Below are positions 61,153 through 64,000 of a stretch of DNA of 64,000 nt, piece by piece. Position 1 is the stretch's first letter. Every line of letters starts with the position of its first letter. A program made the translations under genes and the position numbers. The notes beneath the pieces are model-generated. The model saw nothing but the letters and a program-made list of their open reading frames with translations. It did not search any database and had not been told where the DNA came from. Origin of the DNA: JAAXPZ01 sp965215705 (GTDB lineage: Bacteria > Campylobacterota > Campylobacteria > Campylobacterales > Sulfurovaceae); assembly GCA_965215705.1 (NCBI GenBank), contig CBDCEE010000003.1, positions 868,001 through 932,000 on the forward strand, in the 5' to 3' direction.

Positions 61153-61748
61153 TCGATCATCTTTCCGAGATCGACACTTACTACACCTGATCCGCTGATA
61201 CTCACCTCTTTGGCGATCCTAATATTACGGGGTGTATCATAGCCACACTCCTTACCACACTTTACCATCCCGATTACATAGTAATCACCACTCGGGACAC
61301 CATAAAATGCGAATTTCCCCTGTGCGTTGGATGCAGTAAATTTCAAATAGTTAAAGAGTCTCTTGTCCGCTTTTGCCATCTTGTACCCACCAATATAACT
61401 CTCCTGGTACCACTGCTTAGAGTAGCTGGTGACAGGATTTAGATAAAGTCTGGTCTGCTTACCATAGGTTTTTTTGCCATAGGCATCAGAAACATAGATA
61501 CTCCCTTTGATCGTACCATTACCACTTTTTGCCAAGTGTTTATACTCCTCTTTCGGAAAAGAAACTCTTGGTATGATCGTGGTATCTTTTGCCCTATCTT
61601 CTGACCTTGAAGTACTACTGCTCTCTTCAGTTCTAGTACTACTAGAGGTATCACTCTTTGGACCGGAGATGATCAGTTCTCTGTGGATACATCCACTCAA
61701 CAGTAGCATACTTATGCTGGCAATCAAAAAATAGTGTAATCGTTTCAT
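61149..61748 (-). CDS. Predicted lipoprotein with a carboxypeptidase-regulatory-like fold
   Basis: The 199-residue protein has a lipoprotein signal with lipobox LLSGCI (C20), a low-complexity Ser/Thr linker (SDTSSSTRTEESSSTSRSED) and a beta-rich domain. In that domain KGSIYVSDAYGKKTYGKQTRLYLNPVTSYS and NAQGKFAFYGVPSGDYYVIGMV resemble the carboxypeptidase regulatory or transthyretin-like fold. It might bind carbohydrate or peptidoglycan at the cell surface, but no function is shown. Confidence 0.72.
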   Translation of the reverse strand: MKRLHYFLIASISMLLLSGCIHRELIISGPKSDTSSSTRTEESSSTSRSEDRAKDTTIIPRVSFPKEEYKHLAKSGNGTIKGSIYVSDAYGKKTYGKQTRLYLNPVTSYSKQWYQESYIGGYKMAKADKRLFNYLKFTASNAQGKFAFYGVPSGDYYVIGMVKCGKECGYDTPRNIRIAKEVSISGSGVVSVDLGKMID

Positions 61749-61815
61749 CGTAATGAAGCCCCCTTCTGTGTATCGCTGATACTAAGCAAGATTATACAGA
61801 AGTAGTCTTAACAGA

Positions 61816-63156
61816 CTACTTCCCTAAACAAAACTCTCCAAACATCTTATCCAATATCTCTTCACTTTCATACGGTCGGGTAATCGTACTGAGGTATTTG
61901 ACTGCCTCCTGAAGATGATAGCTAAAAAACTCCAACTCCCCTTGACTCAAAGGAGTCTTTGCCCTGTCTATCTCTCTGGCACACTGTTCTACTGCCTCAA
62001 TCTGCCTCGCTGAGATCAGCATCAGGTCATCACTCTCTCCTATACAGTTGAGTCGCGATTCCAATACTTTGGTAAGCTTTTCGAACTGATATTTGGCACT
62101 GATCTCTATCGGAGTATACCGCTCCAATATGCTGCGGTCAAAGCGAAGTTCAAGATCACTTTTGTTCAAGGTGACGATCAACTCTTTATCCCTATTTTGT
62201 TGAAGTATCTCGATAATTTTTTGATCCTCATCTTCATAGACACTGCTCCCATCAAACAGGGCGATCACCACATCTGCCTCTGCCACCGAACTCATCGATC
62301 GTGCTACGCCGATACGCTCTATCTGGTCACTGGCATCACGTATCCCGGCAGTGTCGATCAACCTGATCACATGCGTGCCGATACGTACCTGCTCCTCGAT
62401 CGTATCTCTGGTTGTCCCGGCGATCTCACTGACGATCGCTCGATCATAGCTGAGCAGTGCATTGAGCAGAGAACTTTTACCGACATTAGGCTTGCCGATG
62501 ATCGCTACCCTGAATCCCTCGATCAAACCCCTTCTGCGACGACTACTCTCTACGATACGGGTGAGTGTCTCAGAGAGAGCCTCCAACTGAGCCAAAAGCT
62601 GAGTCAGGATATCCTCAGGCATCTCCTCTTCTGCATAGTCGATCATCACTTCAGAGTATGCCAGTGCTTTCAGCAGTGCCTCCCGCCCCTCCTCTACAAA
62701 ACGGCCCAGCTCTCCTTTGAGTTGACGTGCAAGAATCTTGGCAGCATCTGTACTTTTTGCCTCGATAAGCTTGGCAATCGCTTCTGCTTCTGAGAGATCT
62801 ATCTTACCATTGAGAAATGCCCGCTTACTGAACTCACCGGGCTCCGCCAATCTGGCACCATAATACATCACCGTATCCAGTATCTCTTGTGCAACCACGA
62901 TACCACCATGACACTGGAACTCTACGATATCCTCACCGGTAAAACTCTGTGGATTCTGAAAGTAAACCACCAGTGCATGGTCTATCATCTCATCACTTCT
63001 GTTATAGAGAGAGGTCAGATCACTGTAGCGTGGACGAAAGGTGGCTTTGGGTGCAACATGCCTTGCGATCACTCTGGCATCAGAGCCACTAAGTCGAATG
63101 ATAGAGATGGAGGAGACGCCGCTGGCAGTAGCAATCGCGGCGATGGTGTCAGACAT
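61816..63156 (-). CDS. mnmE: tRNA modification GTPase MnmE
   Basis: MnmE with MnmG installs the carboxymethylaminomethyl group at C5 of the tRNA wobble uridine. The 446-residue protein has the tetrahydrofolate-binding N-terminal domain (DTIAAIATASGVSSISIIRLSG), an inserted G domain with GKPNVGKSSLLNAL, DTAGIR and NKSD motifs, and the C-terminal catalytic CLGK, here FGEFCLGK. The start overlaps the jag stop by TAATG. It complements mnmA at 22970-23992. Confidence 0.97.
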   Translation of the reverse strand: MSDTIAAIATASGVSSISIIRLSGSDARVIARHVAPKATFRPRYSDLTSLYNRSDEMIDHALVVYFQNPQSFTGEDIVEFQCHGGIVVAQEILDTVMYYGARLAEPGEFSKRAFLNGKIDLSEAEAIAKLIEAKSTDAAKILARQLKGELGRFVEEGREALLKALAYSEVMIDYAEEEMPEDILTQLLAQLEALSETLTRIVESSRRRRGLIEGFRVAIIGKPNVGKSSLLNALLSYDRAIVSEIAGTTRDTIEEQVRIGTHVIRLIDTAGIRDASDQIERIGVARSMSSVAEADVVIALFDGSSVYEDEDQKIIEILQQNRDKELIVTLNKSDLELRFDRSILERYTPIEISAKYQFEKLTKVLESRLNCIGESDDLMLISARQIEAVEQCAREIDRAKTPLSQGELEFFSYHLQEAVKYLSTITRPYESEEILDKMFGEFCLGK

Positions 63157-64000
63157 TATCGTTTGTTGAACTCATTGATGAGGACATAGCGGTCACCATT
63201 ACGTGTACGCTTGATCGCTACATATTTGTTAGGGAATGCCTCTCTGAGCTGCTCGAGAGCAATCTGTACGAGAATACCATCAAGTGCTCTGGTACGTCCC
63301 CACCCCTCCTGCTCTACATGTTCGATCACCGGCTCCATATAGCTGCGGATCATCTCCTGCTGACTGGCAAGGAACTGTGCGATCTCTAGTTTGATATAGA
63401 GTGCATGCTTGTTCTGCAACCAGTTGGATACCAGATAAGAGAGTGCATTGTATCTGTAGCCTTCTTTGCCAATCAGCAATGCAGCATCTTCACCATCGAT
63501 AAAGACATAGGCTGTATCCTCAATCACATCCACCTCAACCGTATCGATATCGAAACAGCTGATCATGATCAGTGCTTTCAGCTCTTTCTCTATCTCCTCT
63601 TGCAGTGGGATATTATTGGCAAGTTTCTGTACTGGTGCCGCTACATGCTCCGCTTCTTTCTTCTTATCAAAAAAGCTATCCAGCACCACACGTTCTGTTA
63701 CACTATTTTGTGTGGCCTTTCCCTCTTTCTGCTCCACCTTTACGTTTTGCTTCGGTGGTTCATGCTTTAAGGTACTTTTCTTTTTTTCCAGTATGGTATT
63801 TTTAGGTTCTACTATACCCGCTTTCTTCTCTTCTTGATGCTTTTTGGGTGCTACCACAATGATAGCATTTTTGGAGAATAGTCCTAAAAAGCCTGAAGAG
63901 GGGTATTGAATAATTTCACAGTCCAGTGCAGTGATAGAACAACTAAAAGCCTCTGTCGCTACTGCATATGCTTCTTCTAATGTCTTTGCCTCGATCTTCT
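63156..64000 (-). CDS. jag: Jag-family RNA-binding protein (KH/R3H), 5' end outside window
   Basis: The frame is open to the window edge. It encodes a Jag N-terminal domain (KIEAKTLEEAYAVATEAF and YPSSGFLGLFSKNAIIVV), a lysine-rich linker (about 60 residues), and a KH domain with the GxxG loop (LLIGKEGYRYNALSYL), followed by the R3H-type tail with WGRTRALDG and RNGDRYVLINE. Such proteins (KhpB/Jag/EloR) bind RNA and affect cell elongation. A GTG inside the frame could start a shorter protein, but the upstream codons match the Jag N-domain. It overlaps the mnmE start by one base. Confidence 0.93.
   Translation of the reverse strand, partial: KIEAKTLEEAYAVATEAFSCSITALDCEIIQYPSSGFLGLFSKNAIIVVAPKKHQEEKKAGIVEPKNTILEKKKSTLKHEPPKQNVKVEQKEGKATQNSVTERVVLDSFFDKKKEAEHVAAPVQKLANNIPLQEEIEKELKALIMISCFDIDTVEVDVIEDTAYVFIDGEDAALLIGKEGYRYNALSYLVSNWLQNKHALYIKLEIAQFLASQQEMIRSYMEPVIEHVEQEGWGRTRALDGILVQIALEQLREAFPNKYVAIKRTRNGDRYVLINEFNKR

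Noticed and set aside
62197..62793. Open frame of 198 codons on the plus strand opposite mnmE
   Set aside because: It is a shadow of the mnmE codons with odd composition and many His and Cys; no domain is visible.
1..64000. rRNA, tRNA and CRISPR arrays
   Set aside because: A read through both strands gave no T-loop and acceptor combination, no rRNA core sequence and no regularly spaced repeats.

Overview
The window reads as chromosome of a Campylobacterota (formerly Epsilonproteobacteria), most like a non-pathogenic sulfur- or hydrogen-oxidising genus such as Sulfurovum. The reasons are gene orders shared with Helicobacter and Campylobacter (hemC-proS-hemA-polyprenyl synthase-DUF2018; aroQ-pepQ-folK-flhF), an aminofutalosine-type menaquinone deaminase, an all-alpha dUTPase, MnmE next to a Jag protein, and dense head-to-tail operons with ATGA/TGATG overlaps. 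No genus marker such as rRNA is present, so the genus is an inference. No tRNA, rRNA or CRISPR array was seen.

Layout. 1-2859: lipid A or surface-sugar cluster (GnnB-like aminotransferase, GnnA-like oxidoreductase, LpxA-like acyltransferase). 2849-7620: sensor kinase and a diguanylate-cyclase response regulator; the regulator is cut by an intact IS30-family element. 7673-14050: haem and isoprenoid housekeeping operon. 14091-14196: strong inverted-repeat structure of unknown role. 14310-20352: membrane proteins, two lipoproteins, and a two-component system leading into a secreted protein and a beta-barrel protein. 20365-22922: DUF2157/DUF4401/GDYXXLXY membrane trio. 22970-27519: mnmA, a SpoA-like protein, flhF, folk, pepQ, aroQ. 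27655-29414: menaquinone deaminase and a lipoprotein. 29669-33657: three periplasmic protein genes, each preceded by its own class I cyclic-di-GMP riboswitch, plus a P460-like cytochrome and a decayed piece of a second copy of it. 33772-36676: two-component system with another P460-like cytochrome and a secreted COG4315 repeat protein. 36895-42920: AT-rich accessory stretch with two alpha/beta hydrolases, a Crp-like regulator, a short-chain dehydrogenase broken by a decaying IS21-family element, a cupin and a TfoX-like protein. 42930-48302: MsrA-thioredoxin-MsrB fusion, a DUF692/DUF2063 peptide-modification cassette, a BFD-like protein and another two-component system. 48515-50458: GGDEF-EAL protein. 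51499-57157: MoxR/Bat operon. 57205-64000: recQ, fadL-like, dut, a lipoprotein, mnmE and jag (cut by the window edge).

How it fits together. Cyclic-di-GMP is a recurring theme: one synthase gene is destroyed by an IS, one GGDEF-EAL enzyme is intact, and three neighbouring envelope genes carry cyclic-di-GMP riboswitches. The two most novel leads are this triple riboswitch locus, which seems to have grown by tandem duplication, and the DUF692 cassette, whose precursor-like peptide has no cysteine codon and ends at a UGA exactly where a GKCG motif would be expected, followed by a small hairpin. Recoding as selenocysteine or simple truncation would both explain it. A third lead is the LpxA-like protein, which keeps the LpxA fold signature but lacks the four conserved histidines.
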